Assembly: GCF_900102965.1 (NCBI RefSeq)
Contig: NZ_FNGM01000001.1
Coordinates: 478,053 to 542,052, forward strand
Reading direction: 5' to 3'
Length of the DNA: 64,000 nucleotides
Origin: Paenibacillus jilunlii
Lineage (GTDB): Bacteria > Bacillota > Bacilli > Paenibacillales > Paenibacillaceae
Below are positions 32,390 to 40,958 of the stretch, one piece after another (the first letter of the stretch is position 1; each line of letters begins with the position of its first letter). Position numbers and translations under genes: made by a program. The notes beneath the pieces are model-generated. The model saw only the letters and a program-made list of their open reading frames with translations. It made no database searches and had not been told where the DNA came from.

Positions 32390-33145
32390 CTAATTGCCTC
32401 CCTGCGCCAGTTCGGCAATCCGGCGGTTAACGCCGCCCCGGAACAGGCCCCCGTGATAGCAAATGACCTGATCGATTTCAAAATCAGCAAATTTATGCAG
32501 AGACCGGAGGGCTTCAGCCATGTCAGGTGTAGCTGCTGCATCGGGACCGCATAGCTCACCTCCGCGCACAGTCAGCGCATCGGCTGCAATCAGCGTGCGG
32601 CTGGCCTGATGGTACAGGCTCAGATGGCCCGGACTGTGGCCGGGAGTATGAATGACAGTAATTCCGCCGGCAATGGGCAAAAGCTCGCCGCCTGTAAGCG
32701 TCTGGTCCACTCTTCCTTTGGGAGTATGAGCCAGCACATGCAGAAAAGCCCGCTTCCATTCCTCCGATACGTTGTTGGGGAGCATAGCTTCGGCGGCGGC
32801 CAGCGCTTCAGGAGTGTGCTTCAGCAGCATTTTGTCGCCTTCGATATAAGGCCGCTCAATTTCATGCGCGAGAACGGTGATTTTGGTTTCGCTCTGTTCC
32901 AGAAGAGCGGGCAGGCTTCCGATATGATCGATATCCTGGTGAGTGATAAGGATGGTCCGCACAAGGTTCCAAGGCACAGAGGCATCAGCCGCAGCCTGCT
33001 TCAACTTTTGCGCTACCCCGGGCACTCCGGTATCGATCAGTACAGCCTCTTCTTTGTCCCAGATCAAGGCAGGATAGAATGTGTCTATCCCTCCCATGAC
33101 GGGGACCGAAATCTCCAGCATTTCAATTCCTTTGGCGATATGCAT
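32390..33145 (-). CDS. Metallo-beta-lactamase-fold hydrolase
   Basis: 251-residue MBL-fold protein. The metal motif is HQDIDHIG (H69, D71, D73, H74), i.e. the usual HxHxDH with D in place of the second H, a variant common in a Firmicute subgroup; further ligands are in IHTPGHSPGHLSLY and IAADALT. Family members act as lactonases, glyoxalase II-like thioesterases or other hydrolases. The ATG follows GGAGGG. It is probably monocistronic and convergent with the GT14 gene. Confidence 0.88.
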   Translation of the reverse strand: MHIAKGIEMLEISVPVMGGIDTFYPALIWDKEEAVLIDTGVPGVAQKLKQAAADASVPWNLVRTILITHQDIDHIGSLPALLEQSETKITVLAHEIERPYIEGDKMLLKHTPEALAAAEAMLPNNVSEEWKRAFLHVLAHTPKGRVDQTLTGGELLPIAGGITVIHTPGHSPGHLSLYHQASRTLIAADALTVRGGELCGPDAAATPDMAEALRSLHKFADFEIDQVICYHGGLFRGGVNRRIAELAQGGN

Positions 33146-33295
33146 GATATCCCTCCGCTACTAAAGATAAATTTATGCCGTTAGGCTAATGCATATCATA
33201 CGCAAATCCGGTTTTGTTTTCAATAGCCGAATTTAATATTATAACACAAATAAATATTTTTGTCAACCTTTTAAATGGTGAACAATATTTGCGCT

Positions 33296-33315
33296 ATGTA
33301 AAGCTGGCTTTACAT
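33296..33315. promoter_or_regulatory. Palindromic operator 1 of the XRE gene
   Basis: ATGTAAAGCTGGCTTTACAT, a 20-bp palindrome with one central mismatch. It overlaps the -35 box TTTACA (33309-33314); the matching -10 is TATTCT at 33332-33337, with 17-bp spacing. Confidence 0.8.
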
Positions 33316-33339
33316 TTTGTGCGGGAGATGATATTCTCT

Positions 33340-33359
33340 ATGTAAAGCTAGCTTTACAT
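33340..33359. promoter_or_regulatory. Palindromic operator 2 of the XRE gene
   Basis: ATGTAAAGCTAGCTTTACAT, a perfect 20-bp palindrome, 44 bp from operator 1 (start to start) and just downstream of the -10. The pair brackets the promoter and suggests autorepression by the XRE protein. Confidence 0.85.
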
Positions 33360-33376
33360 TACCGGGAGGAACAGCC

Positions 33377-33577
33377 ATGAAGAATAAGCTTGAGGCAATC
33401 CGGAAGCAGCAGGGCATCAAGCAGGAGGAGCTTGCGGAGGCTCTGGAGGTGTCAAGACAGACGATCTGCTCCCTGGAGAACGGGAGGTACAATCCGTCGA
33501 TCATCCTGGCGTTCAAGCTGGCAAGATACTTCAAACTGAGCATCGAGGATATTTTTGAATATGAGGAGGAGGGGTAG
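33377..33577 (+). CDS. XRE-family (YozG-like) transcriptional regulator
   Basis: 66-residue Cro/C1-type repressor, essentially only a HTH domain: MKNKLEAIRKQQGIKQEELA, then ALEVSRQTICSLENGRYNPS and a final IEDIFEYEEE. Small regulators of this type in Bacillus usually form an operon with a small membrane protein (YozG/YozF-like arrangement). Two matching 20-bp palindromes flank its promoter, so it is probably autoregulated. The ATG follows GGGAGGA. Downstream, a membrane-protein gene is present only as a frameshifted remnant. Confidence 0.92.
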   Translation: MKNKLEAIRKQQGIKQEELAEALEVSRQTICSLENGRYNPSIILAFKLARYFKLSIEDIFEYEEEG

Positions 33578-33603
33578 GCAGGTTTGTTCTAAGCGGAGAA
33601 GGA

Positions 33604-33733
33604 ATGATTTCCGGATTGTGTATCGGACTAGGGGCGGCTGTATTTGATTACCATCATTCTTATGGTGGCATCGCTGCTGCTGGAACTTGTGCTGACAATC
33701 GGTTTATCCAATTACTATACTAAGAGAATGTGA
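33604..33733 (+). pseudogene. Frameshifted small membrane-protein remnant downstream of XRE
   Basis: ATG 33604 follows GGAGAAGG and reads MISGLCIGLGAAVF; the frame is then lost at about 33645 and the next frame encodes ITIILMVASLLLELVLTIGL and SNYYTKRM before the stop at 33733. Joined, they make about 43 residues with membrane-helix character, the size and position of the usual membrane partner of a YozG-type regulator. Either it is truly broken or a base is missing in the assembly. Confidence 0.6.
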
Positions 33734-33766
33734 AGCTGAATGCAGCTTAAATATCAGGGGAGGTTG

Positions 33767-35794
33767 ATGGGAGTGGAGACATTTCTCGCTGTGCTTTTAA
33801 TGCTGGGACTGATCGCAGTCTCCAACATCGTGAACCGGTTTATTCCTTTTGTGCCGGTTCCCCTGATCCAGATTGGACTGGGTGTTATTGCTGCCGTTAT
33901 TCCAACGGGTATACATATGTCCTTTGAGCCGGAGCTGTTTTTTGTGCTGTTCATTGCGCCGCTGCTGTTCAATGACGGGAGGCGCACACCGCGCGACGAG
34001 CTGTGGAATCTCAGGGCTCCCATTCTGCTGCTGGCGCTGGGGCTGGTCTTTGCCACAGTATTTGTGGCCGGGTATGCCATCCATTGGATGATTCCGTCGA
34101 TACCGCTGGCTGCTTCCTTTGCCCTCGCTGCGATTCTTTCGCCTACCGATGCCGTAGCGGTCAGCTCTCTGGCGGGGAAGGTGCATCTGCCGAAGAGTAT
34201 CCACCGCATTCTTGAAGGCGAGTCGCTGATGAATGACGCTTCCGGTCTGGTCGCCTTCAAGTTTGCCATCGCGGCGGCGGTTACCGGAATGTTTTCGCTG
34301 CCCAAGGCGACGGTCAGCTTTGTGCTGATCGCGGCAGGGGGGCTGCTGCTCGGAGCACTGCTGTCGTTTGTGCTGATCCGGCTCAGCGTATTTATCCGCA
34401 GGTTCGGTATGGAGGATGTTACGATTCATGTGCTGCTGCAGATCCTCACGCCTTTTATTATTTATTTGGTCAGTGAAGAAATCGGCGTGTCGGGTATCCT
34501 CGCTGTGGTAGCAGGCGGAGTGATGTTCGCCATTGAGAAGGACCGTGCTGTATCTCCGCAATACAAACTGCAGCTTGTATCGGCAAGCACGTGGTCGGTG
34601 CTTCTGCTCATCCTGAATGGTCTGGTCTTTCTGATCCTTGGCGTATCCGTTCCAGACGTCATGGAGGTGATCTACCACGACAGCAGCTTGAACAACTTCA
34701 TGGTGGCAGGTTATGTGCTGGCGATTACGGCGCTGCTGATTGTGCTGCGGTTTCTCTGGGTGTATGCCTATTCCCTGTTTGAGAGCCGCAGGCTGAAGAT
34801 ACCGAGATCACCGCTAAAGTCACAGCTCATTACTTCAATCTCGGGTGTGCGGGGCGCGGTAACGCTGGCCGGGGCTTTCTCAATTCCGCTGGTACTGGGA
34901 GATGGTTCGCCGTTCCCGCAGCGGGATCTGATTATTGCCCTTGCGGCAGGGGTGATTCTGATGTCATTGATTATTGCCAGCATCTTTCTGCCGCTGCTGG
35001 CCGATGAGAAAGAGGCGGTTGTGGTGGAGAGTGTCCGGAACAATTCAGAGCTGACCGCAAGATCAGTAGTCATTGACGCCGGCATGAGCATGCTGCGCAG
35101 CCTGATCTCGGAGAATCCCCAGCCCGTGAATCAGCCTGCTTTGCTGGAATTCACGGACAAAATTGACAAGCTGTGCGCTCCAAAAGCGGTCGATGATCCG
35201 AAAGCGGAACGCTTCCGGCAGCTGGGAATTCAGGTCAAGCGGAGCGCAATTGCCGCGGAGCGTTCGGAACTGCGGAGGATGCTGGAGAATGGCTCCATCG
35301 CTGCTCCTGTAGCGTCGAAGATGGAAGAACTGCTGGATCATAAGGAAGCCTTGATGTGCAAGCGGCTGGACACGCAGATCAAATTCTCGCTTACTGAAAT
35401 TCAGCGTCTGTTCTCGGGTTTATTCTCCGGCCGGCTGAACGGGGATGAGGGACGGCAGGCAGCACAGAATGCTGAAAGCGCCCGGACCGCGAAGATCTCA
35501 ATGTGCCAGGCTGCCATCTCTGCCGTCAGCGCCGACATGAGCGAGGAGAACCGTCTGGCCTCACAGAAGGTCATTGACAAGTACGAGCAAATGGAGTCCC
35601 GGCTCATTGAAGGAGACGGCTGGATTAAGGATGGGGTTGTCGATGACCAGAAGCTTGAGCTGAAGCTCCAGGCCATCCAGGAACAGCGGAATACCGTGCA
35701 GCAAATGTATCAGGACGGGGCGATTAATCTAAAGATCGCCGGGAAGCTGCGGAAATTTGTTGATCAGCTGGAAACAGCGATCTGGGAGGACTGA
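33767..35794 (+). CDS. CPA1-family Na+/H+ antiporter
   Basis: 675-residue sodium/proton exchanger. About twelve membrane helices fill residues 5-415, with SPTDAVAVSS and EGESLMNDASG (the conserved Asp residues of the transport site) and VRGAVTLAGA further on. The C-terminal about 250 residues are cytoplasmic and helical with Glu/Lys/Arg-rich coils, as in Bacillus NhaG/NhaK relatives. It exports Na+ (or K+) in exchange for H+. ATG 33767 or GTG 33773 follow GGGGAGGT. It is followed after two bases by an acetyltransferase, so the two are cotranscribed. Confidence 0.9.
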   Translation: MGVETFLAVLLMLGLIAVSNIVNRFIPFVPVPLIQIGLGVIAAVIPTGIHMSFEPELFFVLFIAPLLFNDGRRTPRDELWNLRAPILLLALGLVFATVFVAGYAIHWMIPSIPLAASFALAAILSPTDAVAVSSLAGKVHLPKSIHRILEGESLMNDASGLVAFKFAIAAAVTGMFSLPKATVSFVLIAAGGLLLGALLSFVLIRLSVFIRRFGMEDVTIHVLLQILTPFIIYLVSEEIGVSGILAVVAGGVMFAIEKDRAVSPQYKLQLVSASTWSVLLLILNGLVFLILGVSVPDVMEVIYHDSSLNNFMVAGYVLAITALLIVLRFLWVYAYSLFESRRLKIPRSPLKSQLITSISGVRGAVTLAGAFSIPLVLGDGSPFPQRDLIIALAAGVILMSLIIASIFLPLLADEKEAVVVESVRNNSELTARSVVIDAGMSMLRSLISENPQPVNQPALLEFTDKIDKLCAPKAVDDPKAERFRQLGIQVKRSAIAAERSELRRMLENGSIAAPVASKMEELLDHKEALMCKRLDTQIKFSLTEIQRLFSGLFSGRLNGDEGRQAAQNAESARTAKISMCQAAISAVSADMSEENRLASQKVIDKYEQMESRLIEGDGWIKDGVVDDQKLELKLQAIQEQRNTVQQMYQDGAINLKIAGKLRKFVDQLETAIWED

Positions 35795-35796
35795 TC

Positions 35797-36318
35797 ATGG
35801 GGGAAACAGCAGCAAGCGGATTGTCTTTTACGGAGCTAGGGGAAGGACATCTGGCTGAAGCAGTAAATATTTATAATTATTACGTGCTGAATACGACGGT
35901 TTCTTTTCATACAGAGCCGCTGGATGAGGCTGCTATGCGCGAGTCGGTGCTGAGCGGCGATCCGCGCTTCAAATCCTACGCCATTCTGGAGAACTTCGAA
36001 ATGCAGGGTTATGTCCTGATTGCCAGACACAAGAACAAACAGGCCTACGACAGCTCCGGTGAAATCAGCATTTATCTGAAGCCGGGCAGCGGCGGGAGGG
36101 GACTCGGCGGGAAGGCGCTCAGCTTCATTGAGGAGCGTGCGGCCGGGCTCGGTTTTCATGTGCTGGTGGCGACGGTATGCGCGGACAATGAACCGAGCCG
36201 CCGGCTGTTCACCAGACACGGATATGAGCAGAGCGCTTTGTTCAAAGAAATCGGCAGCAAATTCGGCAGATGGCTGGATATCGCAAGCTATCAAAAAATT
36301 ATCGGACGGACGGTTTAG
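35797..36318 (+). CDS. GNAT N-acetyltransferase, phosphinothricin-acetyltransferase-like
   Basis: 173-residue GNAT enzyme with an acetyl-CoA loop in KPGSGGRGLGGKALSFIEERA and the C-terminal DNEPSRRLFTRHGYEQSALFKEIG typical of the pat/bar group (YNYYVLNTTVSFHTEPL near the N terminus also fits). The natural substrate in Bacillales is often methionine sulfone/sulfoximine-like or unknown. The ATG follows GGAGGA, which lies inside the antiporter tail. It forms a two-gene operon with the antiporter. Confidence 0.88.
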   Translation: MGETAASGLSFTELGEGHLAEAVNIYNYYVLNTTVSFHTEPLDEAAMRESVLSGDPRFKSYAILENFEMQGYVLIARHKNKQAYDSSGEISIYLKPGSGGRGLGGKALSFIEERAAGLGFHVLVATVCADNEPSRRLFTRHGYEQSALFKEIGSKFGRWLDIASYQKIIGRTV

Positions 36319-36373
36319 CCGGGCGGTAATTATGTCCACATAAATCGACTGCCAAGCGTGTCTGTAAAAATCA

Positions 36374-36416
36374 AAACGGCTGCTGCTGTCCTTCGCTGGA
36401 CAGCAGCAGCCGTTTG
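36374..36416. terminator. Bidirectional intrinsic terminator
   Basis: Nearly perfect 18-bp stem AAACGGCTGCTGCTGTCC / GGACAGCAGCAGCCGTTT with a short loop, between convergent genes ending at 36318 and 36470. Confidence 0.9.
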
Positions 36417-36469
36417 TTCGTTTGCGGGACTCAAGCTATGCTAATGGGGTTGTGCCTTGTACGGCGCTC

Positions 36470-36901
36470 CTATGTGCTTCGGCCGTTCTTCCGCCGGAAC
36501 ATCTGTCCCAGCACCTCGCTAAGTACAAGTCCGGTTGCGATCGCTCCACTGAGCAGCAGGGCCTGGACGGCAAACTGGATAGCCAGATTGTTGTCATTCT
36601 CGACGAACTTGCGCATGGCGTCATACGCCAGGCCGCCCGGGACCAGCGGGATAATGCCGCCGACGCTGAAGATGATGACCGGCATCTTGAAGGAGCGGGC
36701 GAAGATCTGGCTGATCACCCCGACCGCCACCGTCGCTATAAAGGTGGCTACTACGGTATCCCATTTTTCATCGAGCTGCAGATACAGCATCCAGCCTACC
36801 ATCCCGGCAAACCCGCATTGTACTAAGGCGCGCACCGGCGCATTGAACAGAATGCAGAAGGTGGCAGCGGCAATAAAACTGGTTATCAGTTGCAAAATCA
36901 T
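36470..36901 (-). CDS. Threonine/serine exporter, small subunit (ThrE_2/YjjB-like)
   Basis: 143-residue integral membrane protein with four or five helices (for example MILQLITSFIAAATFCILF, VVATFIATVAVGVISQIF, VGGIIPLVPGGLAYDAM). This is the second part of a split ThrE-type exporter; the PLVPG motif is shared with the larger subunit. ATG 36901 follows AGAGGT. It lies 28 bp downstream of the larger subunit on the same strand. The transport substrate is inferred from family membership. Confidence 0.82.
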   Translation of the reverse strand: MILQLITSFIAAATFCILFNAPVRALVQCGFAGMVGWMLYLQLDEKWDTVVATFIATVAVGVISQIFARSFKMPVIIFSVGGIIPLVPGGLAYDAMRKFVENDNNLAIQFAVQALLLSGAIATGLVLSEVLGQMFRRKNGRST

Positions 36902-36929
36902 GAACAGGTTACCTCTTTCACGTGGGGGA

Positions 36930-37697
36930 TCAAAAAAGTGACAGCACAAGCCCGATGCCTGTCCCGATGGCAAACGCCGTCAGGAACGCGTCGGCACCCT
37001 TGGAGAGGCCGGAGACCAGATGGCCGGCCATCAAATCGCGGACCGCATTTGTAATAAGCAGTCCAGGCACAAGCGGCATCACCGAGCCGATAATAATCTT
37101 GTCCATTTCCTGGCCCACGCCGAGCTTCACAGAGAAAAAGGCGAGCAGTCCGATCAGAAACGAGGCGGTGAATTCTGCGAAGAACCGGATCTGTACAAGC
37201 CGGTGCAGATATGTGGCTGCCGCGAACCCGAGACCGGACACCAAGAGGGCAGGAAGGGCATCCCACAGGCTGCCTTTGAACATGACCGTGAAGCAGGCTC
37301 CCGTTAGAGCAGCGGCTGCAATCTGCAGCCAGGCCGGATAAGCATGGGCCGCATCGTCCACTACGCCCAGCCGTTCGCGGGCTTCATTGGCCGTGATCTG
37401 GCGTTCACTCAACCGCCGTGAGATGTCGTTAACCTCGGAAACCTTCTGCAGATCGGTCGTCCGCTCGGCAATCCGGAACAGCTTCACCGGCTCCGTCCGG
37501 CTGGTGGTGAACATAATGACCGTTGGCGTTACGTAGCTGTGCGCGCCCGGAAAGCCGAGCGATGCCGCCATACGGCTCATGGTGTCCTCCACGCGGTAGG
37601 TCTCCGCACCGCTTTGCAGCATGATTTTGCCGGCCAGCAGGCACAGGTCGATAATGTCATGCGTGGAAGTATTGCTGTTGCTGCTTGTGCTATCCAA
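36930..37697 (-). CDS. Threonine/serine exporter, large subunit (ThrE/YjjP-like, DUF1212)
   Basis: 255-residue protein: a cytoplasmic N-terminal region (LLAGKIMLQSGAETYRVEDT and GFPGAHSYVTPTVIMFTTSRT are family hallmarks) and about five C-terminal helices ending with LVPGLLITNAVRDLMAG. Together with the small subunit it forms a ThrE-type exporter, expelling threonine/serine or, in YjjPB, succinate. The start is TTG at 37697 after GGGGAGGA. The gene is divergent from the AraC-like ORF at 37882. Confidence 0.85.
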   Translation of the reverse strand: MDSTSSNSNTSTHDIIDLCLLAGKIMLQSGAETYRVEDTMSRMAASLGFPGAHSYVTPTVIMFTTSRTEPVKLFRIAERTTDLQKVSEVNDISRRLSERQITANEARERLGVVDDAAHAYPAWLQIAAAALTGACFTVMFKGSLWDALPALLVSGLGFAAATYLHRLVQIRFFAEFTASFLIGLLAFFSVKLGVGQEMDKIIIGSVMPLVPGLLITNAVRDLMAGHLVSGLSKGADAFLTAFAIGTGIGLVLSLF

Positions 37698-37881
37698 CTT
37701 CGTCGATCCTCCCCTGGAATGTTATATCTTCGATTGTCGCCGCAATTCCGCAAAAGATCAACCATTATTCCTGTGATTCCCTTAAATGTACTCAATGTAA
37801 GTATATTCGGAGCACCTGTTATGTAAACAGGAATCCTGATGTTTAATCGATTGGGCGCGATGTTAGTAGAGGAGGTGGCGA

Positions 37882-39951
37882 ATGCTTCCCGGGTGCTATA
37901 ATGAAACCAGAAACCAGCAAATCGCCATCCCGCAGAGTAAGACAAGGGCTGTGCTGGCAGTCAAGAATGACAAAGGGGATCAAATTGCTATGAAGAACGA
38001 TCATCACTTGCAGCTTTGGGATCAGGTGCTTTTGAGGGTGCTGGATATTCGGGTGCACCGGGTAGAAGCAGGGGGATTTCCCCTTCCTTATACCCTGCCT
38101 GCAAGCTGTTTTATATTTTGTACGAACGGCAGTGGTGAGCTTTGGCTGGATGAAGACATCTGGCTGGCTGGAAGCTTTTATTTGCTGCATTCAGGCAAAG
38201 GCAGGAGACTTAAAGTAAATACGGAGAAGGGCATAGAGCTGCATTTCATTTTCTATAAAGCTGTTTTGCCTCCAAGTTCCTTGCGTGAATTTCATATGTT
38301 GATGCAAACAGACAGCCCCTTTGATCAAACGTGGGGGATTTCTCCAGCAGAGCCGCTGGAACTGTTCAGTCTTGCCCAGCAGATGCTGGAGAGCTGGCAT
38401 GCCGACAAAAGCCCGATAGGCAAGCTGCTGGTGAAGGGAATATTCATGCAGTTCCTCCATCACACTTTACAGGACAAGCAGCACCGGAGAGCGTTCAGAC
38501 CATCAGTAGCGGAGCAGGTTGTGCGGCATTTGTCACAGCATTATCGAGGTCCGGTATCCATTGAACGGCTGGCGCAGCAGCTTAATTACAGTCCTCAATA
38601 CATTTCGCGCAAATTCAAAGAGCAGACCTCCTACAGCCCCCTTGACTATGTTATCAAACTGCGCATGCATAAAGCACAGGAGATGCTGCTTGCTACCAAT
38701 GCTTCTTTGCAGGAAATCTCTGCGTATGTTGGCTATAGTGACGTTGTATATTTCAACCGCATATTCAAAAAAAGCATGGGTGTTGCACCTGGAATGTTTA
38801 GAGCACAATCAGAAGCCGGGCAAAAAAATAATTCGGATCATGCTATAAAGAGGTTAAATCCGTCTCTTGTTATGAAACTTCTCCAACGCTATCCTATTTA
38901 TGATAATGAAAATCATTATCAATATATGGAGGATGGAGAGTACGATATGCATAACCATTATAAGAAAATGACCACAATGCTTAGCTTATGTGTCATGCTG
39001 CTGCTTGTTGCCTGCGGAACTTCCCAAGGTGGATCACAAGCTGCGGGGAGCAGCCAGGTGCCAAATGAACAACAGACTAATACGGTATCGCCTGCATCTA
39101 CTCAGCCGGATGACGGATTGCCGCAGCAAACCCAAATTGTCGATACGTCATTTGGCGAAGTGGAGATTCCCGCTCACCCGCAACGGGTTGCTGCGATCTC
39201 CTATTTGGGCACTGTGCTTGCGCTTGATGTCAAACCCATTGCGGCAGAGGAGTTTTTGATGTCAAGCCCTTACCTTGAAGGAATGCTTGACGGTGTGACA
39301 GATGTGGGCAACTCACTGGAAAAGCTGCTTGAGCTGGAACCGGATCTGATTATTTCTCATATAACGGATCAAGAAACCTACGATAAGTATAAAAAAATCG
39401 CTCCTACAGTGGTGATGCCGTACAATGCATTTGAATCCGTTGAAGCTGAAATGGACTATTTCGGAACAGTGCTTGGCAAGGAGGAAGAAAGCCGGAAATG
39501 GAAGGAGCAATTCCAGAACGAGATAGCTAGTGCGAAGCAAAAGGTACAGGAAGCTGTCTCGGAGAATGAAACCATATCCGTTATGCAAGAGTTTGATGGT
39601 CTTGTATATTTGTTTGGCAGCAAGTCCGGCAGAGGCGGACGTATTATGTACGGGCAGTTTGGGATGATCCCTCCTGCTGCAGTACCCAAAGAACTGCTTC
39701 AGGAATCCTTTGCTGAATTTGCGCTGGAGCTGTTGCCGGAGTATACGGGGGATTATCTTGTCTTAACCACCGAATCCACATTGGAGCAGCTGCAGGCTGA
39801 TCCAATCTGGGGGATTCTCCCTCCGGTCAAGGAAGGACGCGTGTATTTGTGGAATGAATCGAGATCTTGGTACCGTGATCCTATTGCAATTCTTAATCAA
39901 ATCAATGATTTAGCCGATTGGCTGGCTGCTGCAGCGAAAGCTAATCTATAA
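37882..39951 (+). CDS. AraC-family regulator in continuous frame with a siderophore-binding lipoprotein
   Basis: A 689-codon frame without a stop. The first about 300 codons are an AraC regulator: a cupin-like N domain, then HTH_18 repeats (QHYRGPVSIERLAQQLNYSP and ISAYVGYSDVVYFNRIFKKS). It should end near codon 315, but no stop occurs; the frame crosses a Fur box (38902-38920) and a ribosome-binding site, then reads a lipoprotein signal and a periplasmic-binding domain. Starts at 37882 (GGAGGT upstream) or 37990 (AAAGGGG upstream, after an extended -10 TGCTATAAT at about 37893). A loss of the AraC stop codon or a base change is likely. True fusion cannot be ruled out. Confidence 0.75.
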   Translation: MLPGCYNETRNQQIAIPQSKTRAVLAVKNDKGDQIAMKNDHHLQLWDQVLLRVLDIRVHRVEAGGFPLPYTLPASCFIFCTNGSGELWLDEDIWLAGSFYLLHSGKGRRLKVNTEKGIELHFIFYKAVLPPSSLREFHMLMQTDSPFDQTWGISPAEPLELFSLAQQMLESWHADKSPIGKLLVKGIFMQFLHHTLQDKQHRRAFRPSVAEQVVRHLSQHYRGPVSIERLAQQLNYSPQYISRKFKEQTSYSPLDYVIKLRMHKAQEMLLATNASLQEISAYVGYSDVVYFNRIFKKSMGVAPGMFRAQSEAGQKNNSDHAIKRLNPSLVMKLLQRYPIYDNENHYQYMEDGEYDMHNHYKKMTTMLSLCVMLLLVACGTSQGGSQAAGSSQVPNEQQTNTVSPASTQPDDGLPQQTQIVDTSFGEVEIPAHPQRVAAISYLGTVLALDVKPIAAEEFLMSSPYLEGMLDGVTDVGNSLEKLLELEPDLIISHITDQETYDKYKKIAPTVVMPYNAFESVEAEMDYFGTVLGKEEESRKWKEQFQNEIASAKQKVQEAVSENETISVMQEFDGLVYLFGSKSGRGGRIMYGQFGMIPPAAVPKELLQESFAEFALELLPEYTGDYLVLTTESTLEQLQADPIWGILPPVKEGRVYLWNESRSWYRDPIAILNQINDLADWLAAAAKANL
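38902..38920. promoter_or_regulatory. Near-perfect Fur box
   Basis: GATAATGAAAATCATTATC matches the 19-bp Fur consensus at 18 positions (only the central base differs). It sits 26 bp before the lipoprotein ATG and inside the open frame from the AraC gene, which argues that it is the promoter operator of the lipoprotein gene. Confidence 0.85.
38946..39951 (+). CDS. Iron-siderophore ABC transporter substrate-binding lipoprotein
   Basis: 335 residues if read from its own start. ATG 38946 follows GGAGAG at six bases. The protein has a signal peptide with lipobox LLLVACG (Cys about residue 24), a Ser/Gln/Thr-rich linker and a Peripla_BP_2 domain (FGEVEIPAHPQRVAAISYLG, LELEPDLIISH, YKKIAPTV, LADWLAAAAK). 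It captures a ferric siderophore outside the cell; no permease or ATPase is encoded nearby, so it must work with components elsewhere. The Fur box predicts expression under iron limitation. The frame also continues upstream into the AraC gene. Confidence 0.88.
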
Positions 39952-39966
39952 ACTGTAACAGTATTG

Positions 39967-39995
39967 AGACTCTATCTGAGGATGGAGTCTTTTTG
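39967..39995 (+). terminator. Intrinsic terminator of the siderophore lipoprotein gene
   Basis: AGACTC-TATCT / GGATGGAGTCT imperfect stem and a five-T run 15 bp after the stop. Confidence 0.7.
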
Positions 39996-40057
39996 TTATT
40001 GACCGCCTCCTTCATAGTTTTGATGACAGGCCCGTTTGGGCATTGATTTATTTTGTT

Positions 40058-40639
40058 TTATTTTTCAAGGGTACATAGACCGGTTGCAACCCCGCCGGAG
40101 AGGATGGTCAGGATGGAGTGGAAAAAGGTTTCTTTGGAGATGAGCAGGCCGCCGGCTCCGATAATCAGGGCATCGGTCAGAAAGATGATGACTCCGAGGT
40201 TGAGCGGGATATAGCGATTAATGAACTTGGCCAGCAAATCCGTACCGCCTGTACTCGCTTCGAACCGCAGCATAAGCCCGAGGCCGGTGCCCATCAGGAA
40301 ACCGCCGATAATCGCGCTGGAAACCGAGCCAAGCTCCACATAATACAGGAAGTGATATTGAAAGGGACCTATAAGCTCAATCATAAAGGAGGAGACTATG
40401 AGGCCGAGCACACTGCTGTAAAAAATATCCCGCTCCTTAAGCCAGGCAAGCAGGAAAACGGGAACACTGCACAGAATGACGCCCAGTCCGATTTTTGCTC
40501 CGGAGATATAATTAATTATGAGAGCGATGCCGATAATTCCCCCATCAAGTATTTTGTAAGGAACCAGAAAGAAGTTCGTGCCTGTGGCGATCAGCAAGCT
40601 TGCGAGAAAGATAACGGCATACTTGGAAAAAGCGTGCAT
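40058..40639 (-). CDS. YitT-family membrane protein, short form
   Basis: 193-residue protein with five or six helices (SKYAVIFLASLLIATGTNFFL, GGIIGIALIINYISG, LGVILCSVPVFLLAWL, SAIIGGFLMGTGLGLMLRF, GVIIFLTDALIIGAGGLL). The glycine motif FEASTGGTDLLAKFINR is the YitT signature. Usual relatives (about 280 residues) end with a cytoplasmic DUF2179 domain, which is absent here, so this is a short or truncated form. ATG 40639 has CTGGAG nine bases before it; 40648 is an alternative. Function unknown. Confidence 0.8.
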   Translation of the reverse strand: MHAFSKYAVIFLASLLIATGTNFFLVPYKILDGGIIGIALIINYISGAKIGLGVILCSVPVFLLAWLKERDIFYSSVLGLIVSSFMIELIGPFQYHFLYYVELGSVSSAIIGGFLMGTGLGLMLRFEASTGGTDLLAKFINRYIPLNLGVIIFLTDALIIGAGGLLISKETFFHSILTILSGGVATGLCTLEK

Positions 40640-40727
40640 ATTCAACATCTCCAGATTTAAGGCATGTCTTCCTATACAACATGTCTTAATGAATATGCAT
40701 TCTGGTGGAAAAAAATAGCTAAAACGC

Positions 40728-40752
40728 AAAAAAATCCTGCTTGCACAGGATG
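40728..40752 (-). terminator. Minus-strand terminator-like hairpin
   Basis: Read on the minus strand, ATCCTG-TGCAAG-CAGGAT is followed by seven Ts. The only minus-strand gene to the right is the AraC gene at 41258-42130, so readthrough antisense to 40959-41180 may end here. The rest of 40640-40958 shows no gene. Confidence 0.5.
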
Positions 40753-40958
40753 ATTAGGCATGGACGGGGCCAAGTTTCTTTAATTGGAGCGGTGCAGGGC
40801 GGGATATCCTCCAATGGCCCTTAAGAACTCCCATTATTACCCCTCTACTATAAATGATGAACGTAATATAGCTTGTCCAGCGACAGCGGTTTTATTCGAA
40901 GACGATGCCTTATGAAAAGCATACTTGAAATTTTACACGCAGGGCAGGAGTGATACGA

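Noticed and set aside
33797..34678. 293-codon minus-strand frame inside the Na+/H+ antiporter gene.
   Set aside because: Shadow frame of a hydrophobic membrane protein; composition is typical of antisense reading.
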